Part shown: positions 34,164 to 35,983 of the stretch, one piece after another
How the letters are laid out: each line of letters opens with the position of its first letter
Position numbering within the stretch: position 1 is the stretch's first letter
Source: Marinobacterium marinum
GTDB lineage: Bacteria; Pseudomonadota; Gammaproteobacteria; Pseudomonadales; Balneatricaceae
DNA: 35,983 bases
Assembly: GCF_013868415.1 (NCBI RefSeq)
Contig: NZ_JACEMT010000037.1
Coordinates: 1-35,983, forward strand
Direction of reading: 5' to 3'
The notes under the pieces: generated by a model
Told to the model about the DNA's origin: nothing
The model's database searches: none
The model's input: only the letters and a program-made list of their open reading frames with translations
Made by a program: the position numbers and the translations under genes

Positions 34164-34973
34164 TCAGAAAACCTTGGTCAGCGTCGCCCTGAAGGTAGTC
34201 CCTTCAAAATCACCACGAGCATGGTACTCGTCATACACCGCCACGTTCAGGCCGGTCATGATTTGCGGCCAGAAATAGCCGACCTCGGCACCTATGCCAT
34301 GTCGTTGCTGATCACCGCCTTCCACCTGCCAATGGTCGTAACCCACCAGCCCCATTTCCAATCCGCTGGCCAGTTGTTTACTGAGGCTCCATTCAACGAC
34401 CAGCTCATCTTCGATTCGACTGGTATCGGCAATGGAGTAACGGCTGAGCGCACTGAAAGACAGGTCCCTGGTGTCATTCAGGTAAACATTGCCGCCCAAA
34501 GTCAGCATGGTTTCGCTGTACCCCAGGCCAGGATCTGCCGGTTCATCATCCTGACCGGTTTCAGTCCATACTCCGATGCCGCCCACGGCATCCCAGCGCT
34601 CACCATGCCAGCCGAGCACGGTGCCCAGGAAAATATCGCCAATCCCCCACTCATCACTGCTGACGGCACCGCCCGCGATACTCAGGTCCGTATGAATCAC
34701 GGGGATGATGGTTTCAAACGCCAGATTCGCGCCCAACACTTCCCGGTCGGTTACCCAAATCAGTCGGTTGGCCAGAGCACTGACCTTCACCTCACTGTCG
34801 GCCGGTAACGCAGCATTCTGATCCGCCGTGTAATGCAGCGCATACCCCTTGTAGTACACACCAGGCCCCGGCATGACGGAAGCACGCATGCCTTCTACGC
34901 CCAGTGGATAGTGTCCGGCCATGGCCGTCAGTGGAAAAAGCGACACCAGGGCCGATGTTATTATTTTTTTCAT
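34164..34973 (-). CDS. Outer-membrane protein, phenol MetA-pathway family (copy 2)
   Basis: A 269-residue paralogue of the protein at 30718-31527, same length and about three quarters identical by eye, with long identical stretches such as WTETGQDDEPADPGLGY. The signal peptide ends AMA near residue 19 and the C-terminus is again LRATLTKVF-like (FRATLTKVF). It is on the minus strand, 107 bases downstream of the right-edge xylE, so it probably belongs to the transcript that contains xylE. It may serve uptake of the IAA-side substrates while copy 1 serves the p-cresol side, but that split is inference. The ribosome site is weak. Confidence 0.85.
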   Translation of the reverse strand: MKKIITSALVSLFPLTAMAGHYPLGVEGMRASVMPGPGVYYKGYALHYTADQNAALPADSEVKVSALANRLIWVTDREVLGANLAFETIIPVIHTDLSIAGGAVSSDEWGIGDIFLGTVLGWHGERWDAVGGIGVWTETGQDDEPADPGLGYSETMLTLGGNVYLNDTRDLSFSALSRYSIADTSRIEDELVVEWSLSKQLASGLEMGLVGYDHWQVEGGDQQRHGIGAEVGYFWPQIMTGLNVAVYDEYHARGDFEGTTFRATLTKVF

Positions 34974-35015
34974 CTTGGCTACTCTTGGTTGGTACAGTGG
35001 TAAACAGCGGGCCCC

Positions 35016-35044
35016 GCCCTCTGCCTGTCAGCAAGGCAGAGGGC
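35016..35044 (-). other. Strong hairpin between xylE and outer-membrane protein gene
   Basis: GCCCTCTGCC (35016-35025), nine-base loop, GGCAGAGGGC (35035-35044): a perfect 10-base-pair stem in the 107-base gap after xylE. On the minus strand only a short weak T-stretch follows, so it may attenuate rather than stop transcription into the outer-membrane protein gene. Confidence 0.55.
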
Positions 35045-35080
35045 TATGCAAAGCCCGCGGGCGTGTTAACAGGATATTGC

Positions 35081-35983
35081 TCAGGTCAGAGCGGTCAGGA
35101 AGCGCTCGTTGAGCTGACGATCATGGTAGAAGATCGCCTTGCCCAGCTTGTCAGCATCCCAGGTGATCGGCGCGTGGTCCGGGTAGAAGTAGTCTCCGCC
35201 GCAGAACACCTCGTTGCGGTTGCCGGACGGATCAAAGAAGTAGATCGTCTGGCCATGGGTAATGCCGTGGCGGGTCGGCCCGATATCGATGGAGGTATCG
35301 GTCATGGAGATCAAGTCACCGGCACGCAGCACATCTTCCCAGGTTTCAAGGAAGAACGAGGCATGGTGAAACTTGCCCGGCTCAGGGTGATCGATAAAGG
35401 CGATGTCATGCGCCTTCATGCTGGTAGTCAGGAACTGTGCCACTCGCTTGCCGTCCGGCGTCATGATCTGTTCGCACAGGTCAAAGCCCAGCACCTCACG
35501 GAACAGGTCCAGGGTCTGGTCCAGCTCCGGGCCGTACAGCAGGCAGTGGTCAAACCGCTGCGCCTTCATGCCCTTGAGATCACGGGGCCAGGCTTCCGGG
35601 TTGTGATTGCCGACGCCGTAACGACCGGTCTGTTCCTTGTTGGCAAAGAGTTCAAAGTAATGCCCGGTCGGTGCCTGAAAGCGGATTCGGCGACCACAGC
35701 CCTTGAGTTCCTCGGCCGGGATCTCTTCAACGCCACAGCCGAACGCCAGCAACTCCCGGTTCAGGCGATCAACCACCTCCTCGTTCAGGCACTTGAAGCT
35801 CATGAAATCCATGCCGGCTTCATCGGCTTCTCGCAGCACCACCGAGAACTTGTCCACTTCGGTCCAGCCCTTCAGGTAGACACGGCCCTGCTCGTCGCGA
35901 TCCGTTTCGATCAGCCCCATCAGCTCGACATAATGGTTAACCGCTTCTTCCAGATCCAGCACACGAATTTGTACATGTCCGGG
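35081..35983 (-). CDS. xylE: Catechol 2,3-dioxygenase (partial, first 7 codons beyond right edge)
   Basis: Same gene as at the left edge, here with its 3' end. The frame enters the window at codon 8 (PGHVQ) and runs 300 codons to a TGA at 35081, ending [10 protein letters not shown] as in known XylE proteins. The iron-ligand regions RFDH, FHHASF and NRNEVF are present. Adding the seven codons visible in the left copy (MKKGVMR) gives 307 residues, the usual length. The 3' part at 35081-35162 is not in the left copy. It is followed on the same strand by the outer-membrane protein gene. Confidence 0.95.
   Translation of the reverse strand, partial: PGHVQIRVLDLEEAVNHYVELMGLIETDRDEQGRVYLKGWTEVDKFSVVLREADEAGMDFMSFKCLNEEVVDRLNRELLAFGCGVEEIPAEELKGCGRRIRFQAPTGHYFELFANKEQTGRYGVGNHNPEAWPRDLKGMKAQRFDHCLLYGPELDQTLDLFREVLGFDLCEQIMTPDGKRVAQFLTTSMKAHDIAFIDHPEPGKFHHASFFLETWEDVLRAGDLISMTDTSIDIGPTRHGITHGQTIYFFDPSGNRNEVFCGGDYFYPDHAPITWDADKLGKAIFYHDRQLNERFLTALT
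35163..35983. repeat. Right copy of 821-bp terminal direct repeat
   Basis: Identical, as far as I could compare, to bases 1-821 and in the same direction. Collapsing the two copies gives a unit of 35,162 bp with a single complete xylE across the join. Confidence 0.95.

Overview
This window is a dense aromatic-degradation locus. It holds 36 coding features (34 complete genes plus two partial copies of one gene). I see no rRNA or tRNA, CRISPR array, transposase, integrase, relaxase or replication gene. The moderate-to-high GC coding sequence, the TRAP transporters, the sigma-54 and MarR/AraC/LysR regulators and the pch/pob/lig gene types suggest a gammaproteobacterium, possibly a marine Oceanospirillales-like genus such as Marinobacterium, Neptuniibacter or Neptunomonas. 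That genus-level guess is inference only.

Layout. (1) 1-9503, minus strand: an operon matching the indole-3-acetate (IAA) degradation genes iacA-B-I-C-D-E-F, followed by a TRAP transporter (P-Q-M) and a catechol 2,3-dioxygenase (xylE type) that runs off the left edge. The MarR-type repressor gene iacR is divergent at 10023-10502, across a 519-base AT-rich regulatory region with phased A-tracts and a palindrome. (2) 10616-15475, minus strand: ligJ-ligK-galD/ligU-ligI-ligA-ligB, the protocatechuate 4,5-cleavage pathway. It is divergent from an unusual LysR-type regulator with two tandem DNA-binding domains (15625-16845). (3) 17007-21921, plus strand: ligC, an aldo/keto reductase and a second TRAP transporter. 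(4) 21994-24680: an AraC-type regulator convergent with a XylR/DmpR-type sigma-54 activator. (5) 25006-30611, plus strand: pchA-pchC-pchX-pchF (p-cresol to 4-hydroxybenzoate) behind a sigma-54 promoter, then pobA (4-hydroxybenzoate to protocatechuate). (6) 30718-34973: two paralogous outer-membrane proteins in inverted orientation, flanking a YeeE/YedE-type membrane protein with an FNR/ANR box and an Old Yellow Enzyme reductase with a near-perfect 36-base operator-like palindrome. (7) 35081-35983: the same xylE again, now lacking only its first seven codons.

How the genes work together. p-Cresol is oxidised by PchF/PchC and PchA to 4-hydroxybenzoate, hydroxylated by PobA to protocatechuate, and opened and split by LigAB, LigC, LigI, GalD/LigU, LigJ and LigK to pyruvate and oxaloacetate. 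That route is complete here. IAA would be attacked by IacA and the Rieske oxygenase IacCDF to give catechol, which here would be opened by XylE (meta cleavage). The enzymes below 2-hydroxymuconic semialdehyde are not in the window. p-Cresol and IAA are both products of aromatic amino-acid fermentation (tyrosine and tryptophan), which gives the locus a single ecological logic.

The most striking structural fact is that bases 1-821 repeat at 35163-35983 in the same orientation. Joining the ends at this overlap restores one intact 307-residue xylE and makes an operon running iacA through xylE to the outer-membrane protein gene. The window is therefore either a circularly redundant contig (unit 35,162 bp), one unit of a tandem amplification, or an assembly artefact.
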